64,000 nucleotides of DNA, from contig JAVTVY010037269.1 of assembly GCA_036873755.1 (NCBI GenBank), forward strand, positions 1 through 64,000, given 5' to 3'. Source of the stretch: Hanleya hanleyi (lineage: Eukaryota; Mollusca; Polyplacophora; Lepidopleurida; Hanleyidae). Within the stretch, counting starts at the first letter, position 1. Each line of letters starts with the position of its first letter. The notes under the pieces were generated by a model. The model was not told the DNA's origin. It searched no databases and was given only the letters and a program-made list of their open reading frames with translations. A program made the position numbers and the translations under genes. Shown piece after piece: positions 44,151 through 56,344 of the stretch.

Positions 44151-44785
44151 AAACCCATTCTATTTCCATTTACTTGATTTTACCTGCATTAGCTGTACAT
44201 CTGTAGCCTTTACTAGACCATACCAAAAGCAACAACAGTGGGTAGATGGGTACACCTCTGCCTGAATCAATTTAGAAATTTATACATTAAACACTAAATA
44301 TGCTTGTATATACAGCCACTTCATGTTGCTCTATATCATTGCGTAACTCAAACCAGCGAGAGAAAATATCTCCGGCATCAGCTATACAAGGATGATATTA
44401 CCTTGAAATCTAGATCATACAATGTGTAACATTAAAATTATTCAATACGTATGAATAATTACATTACATTTAAATTCAACAAATTTTATCAATGTGTCTT
44501 GTTTTGTTACATGTCTTATCAATATAGCAGGGCTGACGTAAGCTGAAGTGGTCTAATTCCACGTGCTCTGAATGTAAGCAGCCGACCTCTGTTCCAGAAA
44601 CATCTGTCGCTTAACATAATATTGGCAATCGGAAATGAAGAGAGACATTAGTATGAACTGTTTTCTACACAAACCTGATTTTGCGCTTTAAAATCTTCGC
44701 AGATCAGTGGCTGGAAAGGACAACGGTATTTACTAAACCTTCCTAAAGAAGGCAAAAACGGGAAACAACTCATTCTATGCCTCTC
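43880..44785. other. non-coding spacer, unit 2
   Basis: No gene seen; matches 28,285-29,170 closely. Confidence 0.5.
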
Positions 44786-44789
44786 ACGT

Positions 44790-45110
44790 GTGCTATCAGC
44801 AATTCTCCGTTACATTGCACTGATCATCGTGACAGTCGTAAATAACGCCACTTTTATTCACACAACTTTGAACCAGAGACATCTTCAGACAGTGATTAAC
44901 CGGATACTCTTGTCCTTGGCTCTCGGAGATTTTCTCATGGGCACAGTTATTGCTCCTCTCAGTTTGGTCGATCTCGACGATCAGGCGAAGGGATCAATGT
45001 TTTGTGTAATCATGGTGAGTTTCCTTCTTTGTTGCCTTCTCCTCACTGTCTACCATCTTCTGTAATAGTGTCCATGGATTGCAAAAGTATATTCTCTGCG
45101 CTATGGTCAT
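44790..45110 (+). pseudogene. truncated GPCR, unit 2
   Basis: TM1-TM3 portion (IALIIVTVVNN, LALGDF, HLL) with the same TAA TAG break as at 29,450, followed by a 9-bp loss and loss of similarity near 45,100. Confidence 0.75.
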
Positions 45111-46020
45111 GGCCCCTAATATGTTCAGCAAAAAAGAAACACGCACATAAAACCAAACCAAAAAAAAGCAGAGAGAGAAAAAATAAATAAAATAAAAATA
45201 AAAAACGATAGAGTAAAGTGAAAAAATGGAGATATTACTTTCCAATAAGCATGAGGGGCACGAGAAAAAATTCATTCGCATTCATCAGGTGAACTTTGTT
45301 CGGCTCCCTAACAAGTAGAAACAAATCTGTGTATTATTGCAGAATCTTATAAAACATATCTATACAACCAAGCGCCTCCAGTGAAAGTTTCTCAAATTTG
45401 GCGATACATATCGCATGACGATAGCAAAATACGAGCGCAGCGTGCAAGATTTATGGCGTTACGTTTCGTAACTTCTGCTTAATTCCGCTTAACCCGCGGC
45501 TAGGGGCCGTATGAACCCATGTATTTTAAGTTGCTCATGATGTTCATATGAACAGTAACAATCAAAGCGTGACGGGTTGAGTGAGTGAATGAATATGATT
45601 CAACGCCGTTTTCAACACTATTTCACACATATCACGACGTTTGGTTCCTATCTGGAAACACACCCGGAAACCACACCGGTAGGGTCATGTTCCTTCTGAC
45701 ACCCGGGACCCGAGAACCCCACCGGTGCCCCAGTTGGTCGCCTATTACGTGACAGATACATCATACTCTAGCTAACGACTTTACAACGAAAATTATACGG
45801 ATTAAGAATATTGATCCGATACTGATTTGATACTTTTAGAACCTCGTGATGTCTTGCCTGCAATGATGCCGACAACTATTGACCGCTTCTCTCTTGCATT
45901 TTTTATGTATACTCCGAATTTTTCTTCTTGAATTTGGTGCTAATGCTGTGATATTTATTAGGTCTTTGGGTTATGGACGCGGAAATTCTTTAATGGACGA
46001 CGGCTGAATATTGAATGGCG
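45110..46020. other. conserved non-coding spacer, unit 2
   Basis: A-rich segment (45,130-45,210) and sequence matching 29,500-30,430. No gene recognised. Confidence 0.45.
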
Positions 46021-46259
46021 GACTAAATGCTCGTATGTCGATTGAAATGATATTTAATATTAAAATTATATATACTTCCGAACATCATCATTTGCTTGAC
46101 GGCGAATATTTGAAAAAAAAATGTTGTGAGAAACAGCAAAACAGGCAAAACAACACAGGCGAAGATTTCTTGTTTTGTTGCTCGGAAATACGCTAGAACG
46201 CGTCTCCGGCCATGTACGGCCCCTGGGACATCCCTATTGTGCTGTGATACTGGCCCTCC

Positions 46260-46514
46260 AAACACAAATTGCATCCGCCGTGCCTGCCGATCATAGTATC
46301 TAGTGTCCCAATGATGGGATGCGATACGGTGGAAAACTTGATTTCTTCGAATAATGATTTCTCCGCTGCCTCGAAACAGACGCGCATAGCTTCTGACAAT
46401 GGCTTCATTTCTGTGGCCTGTAACCGACATCACATCAATGATAGACACACCCGCCTCAAGCAGAACCGTGGCAGTTGTTGATCTCAAACAATGGTTGGTG
46501 TAACGGCGACTCAA
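46260..46514 (-). pseudogene. tyrosine-recombinase fragment, copy 3
   Basis: The best preserved of the three: the minus-strand frame starts RRYTNHCLRSTTATVLLEAG (H-x-x-R block) and continues to TGHRNEAIVRSYAR (second His/Arg and the nucleophile-type Tyr). Similarity ends soon after, and the frame runs into unrelated sequence. It belongs to the tyrosine recombinases of Crypton-type or domesticated YR genes. The N-terminal half is missing, so it is a relic. Confidence 0.6.
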
Positions 46515-46552
46515 GTTTGCATCTTAATACCGGTATATTTAGAAGCTGATTG

Positions 46553-48613
46553 TCAGCCTACCATCATCAGATGGTGGGCTGTTCAAATCACTTTTCGTCC
46601 GTGGTCCGTCGTCCGTCCGTCCGTCCGTCCGTCCGTCCGTCGTCCGTCGTCAGTCCGTCCGTAAACAATTCTTGTTACCGCGATTTTTCAGGAACTACTG
46701 CATGGATCTTTCTCAAATTTGGTACACATGTTCCCCTTGGGGTCTAGTTGTGCAAGATACCTTTTCTGGTCCGATTCGAAAATCCAATATGACCAACAGG
46801 CGGCCATCTTAGATTTCCACATGAAACTTTGTTATCGTGATTTCTCAGGAAGTACTGCATGGATCTTTCTCAGATTTTGTACACAGGTTCCCCTTTTGGT
46901 CCAGTTGTACAAGATACCTTATCTGGTGCGATTCGAAAATACAATATGGCCGCAAGGTGGCCATCTTGGATTTCCCCATGAAACTTTATCGCGATTTCTC
47001 TGGAACTACTGCATGGATCTTTCTCAGATTTCGTACACAGGTTCCCCTTGGGGTCTAGTTGTGCAATATACCTTTTCTGGTCTGATTCGAAAATCCAGTA
47101 TGGCCACCAGGCAGTCATCTTGGATTTCCCCATGAAAATTTGTTATCGTGATTTCTCGGGAAGTACTGCATGGATCTTTCTCATGTTTGGTACACAGGTT
47201 CCCCTTGGGGTCTAGTTGTTCAAGATGCCTTTTTCGGTCCGATTCGAGAATCCTATATGGCCACCAGGCGGCCATCTTAGATTTCCCCATGAAACTTTGT
47301 TATCGTGATTTCTCTGGAAGTACTGCATGGATCTTTCTCAAATTTGGTACACAGATTCACCTGGTGGTCTAGTTGTGCAAAATATCTTTTCTGGTCCGAT
47401 TCGAAAATCCAATATGGCCACCAGGCGGCCATCTTTGATTTCCCCATGAAACTTTGTTATCGCGATTTCTCAGGAATTAAAGCATGGATCTTTCTCATAT
47501 TTGGTACACAGGATCCCCTTGGGGCCTAGTTGTGCAAGATACCTTTTTTGGTCCGAATTGAAAATCCACTATGGTCGCCAGGTGGCCATCTTGGATTTCC
47601 CATTGAAACATTGTTATCGTGAATTCTCAGGAACTACTTCATTGATTATTCTGAAATTTAATACACAGGTCCCTCATGGGGCCTAGTTGTGCAAGATACC
47701 TTTTTTGATCCGATTCGAAAATCCAATTTACGCTTCAAATTAATACGATATTCTCGAGTTGTGACGTTGCATCACAAGAGTCGGCGGATCAAACGGTGGG
47801 GCATATTCTATATATTTACTATAGAGAATATCCATACCTTCACCTTCTATGTTAAGGAGCTCAAATGATTCCGAATTAAAATGTATTTCTTCAAATTTTA
47901 AATCAGTTTACTTTAGTCCATGCCGTTGCATGTGAACTGCCCCACTGTTTCGTCCGCCGACGGGCCGACTACACGAAGGAACGTCACTCTTGTGACACAA
48001 CGTCACAAACTCGACAACTGTGTGGACTACTGCGTGTTTCGACCCAAGGGAGATAATCAGGATTCAGACACTTTCAGAGTTTCAACATTACGGACCGGGT
48101 CCCTTCAGTATTAAGTTTTGCACCATTTTAATATTTTCGAGCATGGTATCTTAAAAGAGATCTCAAACTAGCCCAGTAAACAGAACAGAATTAGCATTCA
48201 TTCCTAATTAATAAATCTTAAGTATGTTTCATAGCTCATGCCAAAGTGTCGAAGAGATTTGTCTTCGCTTCCAGTACCCAATGATGACATGTGCAAAGAA
48301 AATAATACTACAAAACGAAGACGAAAGATCCTCCGGACATTTACTTTCAGACTAACTTTGCTCATTTCACTTGTACTATAACAACCGACATCAAGTACAG
48401 TTTCTAGAAATTTTGAAACTCCTGAACCTTAGAAAGGTAATATCTTGTTGGTTTTCCAGTATTCCTTTTTCAATCTTTTTCGTTCAAATTCGAAATTCTG
48501 CAAACAAATTACAAATCAATCGTTTGTTCTTGGTAACAATGGACAAAAAGATCCTCTTGTCATTAGCTTACAATTATTGGACAATGGTGGGCGCCAAGAT
48601 CCTTCAGGATCTC
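46553..48613. mobile_element. ~2.06-kb insertion with TCCG microsatellite and 157-bp repeats
   Basis: Unit 1 is uninterrupted here (about 30,948). The insertion starts GTCAGCCTACCATCATCAG, holds a (TCCG)n run (46,600-46,664), seven ~157-bp repeats and a long inverted repeat (47,756-47,800 against 47,938-48,016). No target duplication was found. Type unknown. Confidence 0.6.
46671..47725. repeat. seven ~157-bp tandem repeats
   Basis: Units begin TTGTTATCGTGATTTCTCAGG near 46,671, 46,829, 46,987, 47,140, 47,297, 47,454 and 47,611. The unit contains GGCCATCTTGGATTTCC. Because 157 is not a multiple of three, the many short ORFs are shadows. Confidence 0.9.
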
Positions 48614-48639
48614 TCGTTGTTATATCTAAATGTGTTTTT

Positions 48640-49010
48640 TTAGATGTATTTATTTATAAGACGTGATTAATAATATAAAACGAATTTAATGCCCTTAAAT
48701 ATCCGTATTCCCCATTTCGTTTGTCTGTCGATCCCTGGTTCATTTCTGTTGTTAGCCAGATCTTCTCATCGTCAGCGGGGGAAAATCTACCTTAGTTCAG
48801 CTGATCACAGTCGTGTTGTGTCTCATTTAAAACAGCAAGAAGAGAGTCATCATCCGAGTCTCTCATGAACTCTTCGATCTCCGCTTCTCTAGATAATTCA
48901 TATCTGAAAGCACGACTCGTTTCTCCAGTTGATCTGTTTTTATTGTGTAACACTCGTATGTCCCAATTGGTTTGTAAATATCTGCGATTATACATTTTCT
49001 GCCTTTAAAA
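48640..49010 (-). pseudogene. SREAEIEEF block, copy 3
   Basis: The minus strand is open over TNWDIRVLHN, ETSRAFRYELSREAEIEEF and RDSDDDSLLAVLNETQHDC (48,792-48,995), the longest continuous version of this block. Conserved in all three places next to the recombinase fragment. No family recognised. Confidence 0.4.
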
Positions 49011-49165
49011 TAAGGTTCCTACATGCAGGGTATCCATTGTATTTTTTTCGATTGTATAGACAGACGAGACACCGCCGCAAATAAGCACTTCACGGCGGAG
49101 GAATACAGCCCCCAGGGTTACTTCCGGTCATGTGACCTTTGCCGGAACTATAGCGGCCTTGACCT

Positions 49166-49441
49166 TTGGCCCAGAAAGGTGAATGCGACTGTATCTGCTC
49201 TTTCTATACTACTATTGCCGAGGCCGCTCATCACAAACGATTCTTACCTGGACCAACCCTTGTTTATAAGAAACTGTCCAGTTTCAGCTCCACGGGAGAC
49301 AAACTCGGAACGGTTCCACAGAAACAGGCAGCTGTTGTGGAGTGTAATCTGCACGCAGAGCCCTTACCAGTGATTCAAACGGAAATGGTCGATCTGAGTG
49401 AGTTTCGATCTGCCGTGAAGCTAAAACTGGACATTTCCTGA
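49166..49441 (+). other. duplicated ORF segment of unknown function, copy 2
   Basis: Counterpart of 31,506-31,844: KKLSSFSSTGDKLGTVPQKQ and VECNLHAEPLPVIQTE. The frame is kept across a 9-bp deletion relative to unit 1. Confidence 0.25.
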
Positions 49442-50115
49442 TAAACATTATTATAAAGATCAGATCATACAGAATCGCATTATTTGTGATTAACGGAAAA
49501 AAAATGAGCTGTCCCATATTTCCCCAAAAATTACGACTGGGGAGTGACTTTGCGCCTGCGTGGTATAGAAAAACGCCCCACCGCCGATAATTATGCCCCA
49601 GTATGGTGTTTGGTACCGAGGGTGATAAACGCGCTGGCAGTCTCCGGAAATATCACATCTGAAAAATTTAATATCTTACTATTTAGTAGGCTAAGGAATA
49701 TTTGGCTGTTAAAATCTAGGTTTTGTGATATGATGTTTTGGTACAGAGCTACAATAAGTATATGATAGCAGGGGTGTTTCAACTGGCATAATGGGAGACA
49801 ACCCTGTGCACAGGTTGGTGCATTTTGAAGCGAGCAGCTTGTCCTTAGGGTGAGAGGGGTCGGGGGAAAGGTGGGGGGTTGGGCGTATATGTAAGAGATT
49901 TATTTTAGAATTCCGCAAATCTATTGGAATATGAATTATATTATATCTGATCTTTGTTACCCTAGTACCCAGGTTACGTGGGCATTGTAAGGGTTAACTA
50001 CATGCATTAAATCGCAGACAGAACGGAAAAAAGGTATTTCCAGTATTGTAGTATCTGAGACCGGTCCTTCTTTCCATTGAAGCTTTTCATTGTGTTAGGG
50101 ATATATATTGTTGCG

Positions 50116-50525
50116 CTTTTTTGGATGATGGTCTGCTGCTAGAGTTCGATTTCCTGTTATCGTATATGAGTGTGCTGTAGATTTTGGGTCCAGGCCGTGG
50201 GTATTGAAGCACACTAACCATCTATGATAACCTGGCCACTGCATTAAAATGCCATATGTTCACAACGATTTACAACCGAATGTACGATATTACACAAAAC
50301 ATTTTGGTAGGATACAAGTGTACTGTACGTGTTTATCTAATCTCCAATAAACTTTAAGCATGTCTACTGTACGTTGTACTGTTGATTTGCAATGTATTGC
50401 GATTAATATCCTATCAATGTTCCCCAATCGTATATGTCGCTATGTAGGATCTTACTGATTTCAATTGAATTTGGTGATCAGGGCGCCCAGGTCATGGATA
50501 TTCAACAGTCTTATGACATCACGGC
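50116..50525. other. ~410-bp unit 2-specific insertion
   Basis: Sequence present here between GGGATATATATTG and GGCTGCATTTTAAC is absent at the equivalent place in unit 1 (about 32,452). No TIR, tRNA-like box or ORF recognised. Confidence 0.45.
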
Positions 50526-51510
50526 TGCATTTTAACTACTTTACTTGCAGTCGGGGAGGAGAATGGGGTCATGGTCTCTGCTTTAACCCATGGTTTACGC
50601 CAAGGACCAGTCCATAATTCTACCTCGTATTATGGTGCCAACCTGGCGGGAGGGCGGCAACATCAGAAGATTCCCCAACAGTTTGGCGTGTGATTCGGCT
50701 GAACCAACCAGAAAACACCTACCATTATGTTCCCTTCAAAGCACTTTAAAGAGCCCTCGAGATTGGTTGACACTCGCGTTACTGCAAGTCTGTTAGATCC
50801 TGCAAGCGACATATCTAAGTGGGGGAGCAGATAGGATTTAATTTTAATTAGATTGCAGAGGAAGGAACCTCGATTCTGCTGTTTATCATTATCTCTTTAT
50901 TATGGAAGCCGATAGCGGCCACTCGCGTTCTCGCTATCTCGCCCTGTAGATTTGGCCAGGCGAAATGGCGAAAATACGAGATTTAGGGGCGCGAATGGCC
51001 GATAGCGGCCATCAAAAAGGTCGCGGCACGATAACACGAGAACACGCGAACGATGCCATTAGCGACTCGCGACCTACCATTCGCGTGTTCTCGTCTTCTC
51101 GCATACTCGCCTCAGGATAGGTCGCGGCACGCGAACACGCGAACGCGCGAATGGCCGATAGCGGCCATCAAAAACGTCGCGGCACGATAACACGAGAACA
51201 CGCGAATGATGCCATTAGCGAGTCGCGACCTACCATTCGCGTGTTCTCGTCTTCTCGCATACTCGCCTCGGGATAGGTCGCGGCACGCGAACACGCGAAC
51301 GTGAATATAATTTAATACGAAACGAAATTTAGTATTTTTCTGTTTTACAAAATGAAATCCGATGATACAGTCAAGCGACAGACAATGGAACAGTCTTCAT
51401 TCAGAAGTTCAAATGTGAATTAAACTGTTAATAATACCTTTATTGATATATGAACTGTGGAATTGAACAATTATTTATTTCTTTTATCGACTGAAAAAGG
51501 AGATGTCAGA

Positions 51511-53160
51511 CAACTGTCGGTAAAAACTATCCATGCATTTATCAAGTCTGGACGTGTCAGGCAAAACTAACTCAACGGACATGTCATCTTATGTTCAACA
51601 TCAGGGCAATGCAGCTAATTGTTTAGTTCTTGTTCTATAGTATATATCATTGTCGGATTATAATAAACTGTTTTACGATTTGGCTTCTCCAGTATATTGT
51701 AAATATGTCTCCAGTGTTTAATTTGTATATAAAAATGCGTTTCAGCATGTTCAACAGCAAGGCAAATATATGTATATATATAACTTCACATAGGAAAAAA
51801 ATATATCATTGCTATTGAAAAGACCATAAAATGGACGAAACCGGTTTAGCAGTACAATATACAGTTTAGCTCAAAACTCTACATTTTATTTTTTATTTCG
51901 AATTTAATTCGCATACATATCTCCCGACCGCAGTTTGTGCCCCAACATAGCCCCATATTGGCACCTGCTTGTTGATCTAGTTTAGGACTGACAATTTCAA
52001 TAGGCCCAGCTTGTGCCGTATCCAAGTTGGCGTGATACAATGACATCTAGAACAAGAGGCATTTATAATGGATTGCTTCACTTACACTTTGGCCAAAATG
52101 TAAACAAACAAAAAAAAAACAAAAAAAAAACGTGTTTCTGGCTTTCAGACCCTATTTTGCGTATTGTTATTTATTTCAGGAGAGTCCCGTTTTAGGACAG
52201 CTGTATAGGTCAATAGGTTGAGACACAGTGCCACGTCTCGAACCAGAAACATTCATTCTCCAATACAGCCAGAAATAAGGTGATGGCCAGTTCTGATCAT
52301 CAATGAAGGGTTATGATGGTCATCATCTTTTAAGGGCGATGATTTTGCCTCATCACCTTTAAAAGGTGACGAGCTAAATTTACACTCATTGTTCATCACT
52401 ATTCAGATGTGATGTATATCGTTTTAAAAGTGATCGTAAAAAAAGAGTGATAGCCCAAATTCTAACCTTCTGTGTTATGCGTGTCGTGTGCAAATACATG
52501 TTGTAAATAGGGTAAACTTTCACATAGCAACAGGTTTTGCAAGAATACAAAATACTGCCTCGTGAAACAGCTCATCACGGTTGAGGGGGAGTGCGTTTAC
52601 CTCCCCCCGCAATAACACAGTAACATTCTTTCCGTGATACACTGAATGAGCGCAAAGGTACTCGATATCTGAACCATTCCATTTCCAGCCCTAAACTGCC
52701 CGCTTGTCTGTATGAGAAAAGATATATAATATAACTTTGTTCTTCTTAGCCCTTCGCCCACAAATGCAGACAAACCCGAGCCTGCTCGTATTGGAAATGT
52801 CACTGTCCCGGTACTGTATCCATGGCAAGCACGTGACATGTAGGTCAACTTCTATACACGCTGGGGAATACCACCTCCAGCTCATTAGTTCTCATACTTC
52901 TGTGGTTAATCTTGGGCAAGAAATATGTATAAAAAATCAATAAAAAATCAATAAAATATTTTATTTCTCTGCACTGAAAGAATCACTGAGTTGTTTTGCA
53001 CGATATATTTTTATGGCAAGCCAGGCAACACTGCTTGTATTTGCGGCGGGGGTAAAATGTACCAGCCGCGCTCAGAGAGAATCAGTTTTGCGCATTTGTT
53101 GATTATTTCTACATTCAAATATATCTCCTGGTTAGAATTGGATTCAAAACCTTCGTATCG
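51511..53160. other. inner part of the long-TIR element, no gene recognised
   Basis: AT-rich with several short frames (up to ~80 codons), none family-like. A GGTGATGAGG-type repetitive stretch lies near 52,330-52,450. Confidence 0.5.
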
Positions 53161-53310
53161 GCATTTGTTGTGTAATAATTTACCGCTGGGACGTCTTTCA
53201 TCCCTCGTCAAAACCCCTCGATTGCTGCGCAATCTCGGGGTTTGCGCAATCTCGGGGTTTTGACTCGGGATGAAAGACGTCCCAGCGGTAAATTATTACA
53301 CAACAAATAC
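53161..53310. repeat. ~150-bp perfect-stem foldback nested in the TIR element
   Basis: Left arm about 53,162-53,224 (CATTTGTTGTGTAATAATTT... to CAAAACCCCTCG) pairs with the right arm 53,248-53,310 as reverse complement, with only a few mismatches and a ~23-bp loop. It may be a small MITE or an RNA-hairpin source. Confidence 0.75.
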
Positions 53311-53397
53311 CTCTATGTCGGTTGTGAACCCTTAACTCATCACTTTCTCGGGGTGATAGTTGTCAACCTTTTCTATCTGTGAACACTATGTGAACAG

Positions 53398-53589
53398 CTA
53401 ACGGCCTTTTCTGACTCTCAACATCACATTGCAGACAAATGGAAGGTTGCAGATGTCCATTTGATCAAGGGAGATCGTTCTGCTGATATGTTTGGGGGAA
53501 AGGGTGTTCATGCGTATTTTTGGAGGCGACGCGCGAGCTGACATAAACAAGAGTAGAACAAGACAGAGCAAAGACCATGTAGTTTCCAT
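53398..53589 (-). other. possible secreted-protein exon
   Basis: The minus-strand ATG at 53,589 reads METTWSLLCLVLLLFMSARA followed by SPPKIR, a convincing signal peptide with a cleavable end near residue 21. The frame closes at 63 codons. It could be a first exon captured within the transposon, or chance. Confidence 0.25.
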
Positions 53590-55306
53590 CTCTTTATTTA
53601 TTTTCGTTCATTTTTGTATGCTTGCTGATGCTTTTCAAACCAAATTTCGAGAAGAATATTTATTATCTGAGAGTTTTGGGTGTTTCAAAATATAACAGGT
53701 TACATGTTTTTTTAAATTTTGGTAGGCCTGACATCTCCTTTTTCAGTCGATACATGCATAAAAGAAATAATTAATTGTTCAATTCCACAGTTCATATATC
53801 AATAAAGGTATTATTAACAGTTTAATTCACAGTTGAACTTCTGAATGAAGTACTGTTCCTTTGTCTATCGCTTGACTGTATCATCGGATTTCATTTTGTA
53901 AAACGGAAAAATACTAAATTTCGTTTCGTATTAAATTATATTCAGATTGATATTATTGTGCCGCGACCTTCTTGATGGCCGCTATCGGCCATTCGCGCAT
54001 TCGCGTGTTCGCGTGCCGCGACCTATCCCGAGGCGAGTATGCGAGAAGACGAGAACACGCGAATGGTAGGTCGCGACTCGCTAATGGCATCATTCGCGTG
54101 TTCTCGTGTTATCGTGCCGCGACGTTTTTGATGGCCGCTATCGGCCATTCGCGCGTTCGCGTGTTCGCGTGCCGCGACCTATCCTGAGGCGAGTATGCGA
54201 GAAGACGAGAACACGCGAATGGTAGGTCGCGACTCGCTAATGGCATCATTCGCGTGTTCTCGTGTTATCGTGCCGCGACCTTTGATGGCCGCTATCGGCC
54301 ATTCGCGCCCCTAATTCTCGTATTTTCGCCATTTCGCCTGGCCAAATCTACAGGGCGAGATAGCGAGAACGCGAGTGGCCGCTATCGGCTTCCATACTTT
54401 ATTCCTACGAAGTGGGATCTTATTTGCCAATTATCCGGTAATGTGTGAGTGAGTCCACTCGAATCCTTTCTCTGGCAAAATAAGGAGAACAGTTGACATT
54501 AGAACCTTGATTGTTGGCATGAACGTGCATTAGAGGACTGTTAGCAGCAAGTTCTGAGCTGATCTACAATTGATGAAAACACTTAGGTGACCTATAAACC
54601 TCGAAATTGGCAAAAACATGTCCCAATGCCTCCTAAGACCTACTTCGTGGGTCCTGTGACGTTAGTAACACTGCCATGTAAGAAAATAAGCCCTTTTTAA
54701 AGACCGTTTTAAATCGATTATTTATGCATCTAAAACAGTTACGATAGTTCGAAAATATGAACATGTTCAAACTACACCAGAACACACATTTCAGTCTCTA
54801 AAAAAACTTCTTAGTTCCTACAACTACAAGTTGAATGAATTGACCTATTGTCAAAATGAACCAGAACGCGCCATTTTACATGTCGATTCAAAATAGAAAT
54901 CTCCGGAGTTAGCATTCTCTCAGACCGCATCAGCGGTAATCTACCTGGCGGTAGTCTAAATAAATAGTTTTCAAAAGTCGAATGAATATCCCCCAACACT
55001 CATCAGAAACTCTTCATTTCTAGTTCGCGCATTCATAGCTCACATTAGGACTTTTGCAGCGACGGAAAAGGCTGTATCCCATTCTAAAGCAGTTAACGGA
55101 CATGTGCATTTGATACCGAGGTGTATTATACAATAGCCAGATAGCTTTTTACAATCCGTTGCTCCCCATGAAGAACTCCAGTTCCTTAATGGAATGCATG
55201 CTGGTAGCTGCAAAGAAGCAGACATGAATTACCAGTATATTAGTTCAGAATTCGCTCGACTAACAGACGTCATGGTCATGGATGCAGGATGCGAATCGTC
55301 TACCTA

Positions 55307-56340
55307 CTGTCTGTCTCACATTAGGCTGCGGCGAGGTTTTCGTGGATTTATCAGTTAATATAGCACATTAGCTGTCGAAACTCACCATATATTCCAAACT
55401 CTATCTGTGCAATTATTTGTCATCAAAAATATTTCCCTGACATCAGAAATTGTCCAAAAAAATCCACAAAGCTTATCTCGTCCGACCAACCGACGTACAT
55501 TGTTGTGAAACCAACCGGGCAAGTCCATTTTCATCCACAGGAGAGGCACAGCGCTAGGGGAAGTAACTCATCCCGCATATTCTGCACTGAAAGCAGCATT
55601 TGCGTACACTTCGCCATCCATAAGATGGCTTGCGAATCGTGTGTCTCCATTATCGCGGAGCGATATCCGGTGTTTTACCGGATTCTGTTCGGCCTTCATC
55701 CGGCGGAGAACAGACTCGAAAACTCTGATAAATTACAGGTTTTCATACATACCCCGGAAACAGATATTGCCTGGGCTTACAAAATATATAGGTACCGGTA
55801 TGGATAACTTTCTTATCATCCAAGAGGTGCGGTAGATCGGTAATTTTGAACAAGTAGATCATCACATGACTCGAAAATGGCGGGTTACGTTGGGGTTACG
55901 TCGGTAGACTTTAGCTGATTGGCTGACGAAGTCACGTGGTATTGATTTCTGGAAACTCCCTCTAGCAGTTGTCGAAAGTAGTCTGAAATGGATACACACG
56001 ATCCCAGGGTCAGTCTTACCGCGTATAGATGACCGAAATGGTTACAGGTTGTGAAAGCAGAAGGAAGAATTATCTCCCCTAGCACACTACCACTCTCCGG
56101 CTCCTATGGGCGAAAATGGACTTGCCCGCCCGTCGGCATGATCGGGTCTACAACATGCGGTTGCTCGGACGTGACAAACTTTGGAGATTTTTTCAACAAT
56201 TTCTCATGTCAGGAAACTAGTTTTGATGACAAATAATTGGACAGATAGAGTTTGGAATATATTGTGAGTTTCGACAGCTAATGTGTTATTAACTGATAAA
56301 TCCACGAAACCCTCGCCGCAGCCTAATGTGAGACAGACAG
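55307..56340. mobile_element. 1.03-kb TA-flanked MITE with ~115-bp TIRs
   Basis: Left end CTGTCTGTCTCACATTAGG and right end CCTAATGTGAGACAGACAG; TIRs at 55,307-55,425 and 56,222-56,340. TA precedes (55,305-55,306) and follows (56,341-56,342), and unit 1 shows the uninterrupted target (33,731 region, CTACCTAGACGATATC). TA targets point to the Tc1/mariner group or a similar superfamily. The inner ORF (55,505-55,807) is of unknown origin. Confidence 0.8.
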
Positions 56341-56344
56341 TAGA

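Larger units (their letters stand above)
50901..54396. mobile_element. 3.5-kb DNA transposon with ~610-670-bp terminal inverted repeats
   Basis: Ends TATGGAAGCCGATAGCGGCC and its reverse complement. Flanked by CTTTAT at 50,895-50,900 and 54,397-54,402; the empty site is seen in unit 1 at about 32,826. TIRs run 50,901-51,510 and 53,728-54,396, differing by an extra partial GC-rich block on the right. Each TIR contains two ~155-bp CpG-rich subterminal repeats (GGCCGATAGCGGCCATC, GTTCTCGTCTTCTCGC) and an AT-rich inner part. No transposase was recognised inside. The superfamily is undetermined; 6-bp duplications occur in several. Confidence 0.85.

Noticed and set aside
46593..47686. Many overlapping ORFs in the 157-bp array
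   Set aside because: All arise from the tandem repeat in shifting frames.
51112..51294. ORFs in the CpG-rich TIR blocks (51,112-51,294 minus, 53,972-54,187 plus)
   Set aside because: They mirror each other in the two inverted repeats and come from GC-rich tandem units.
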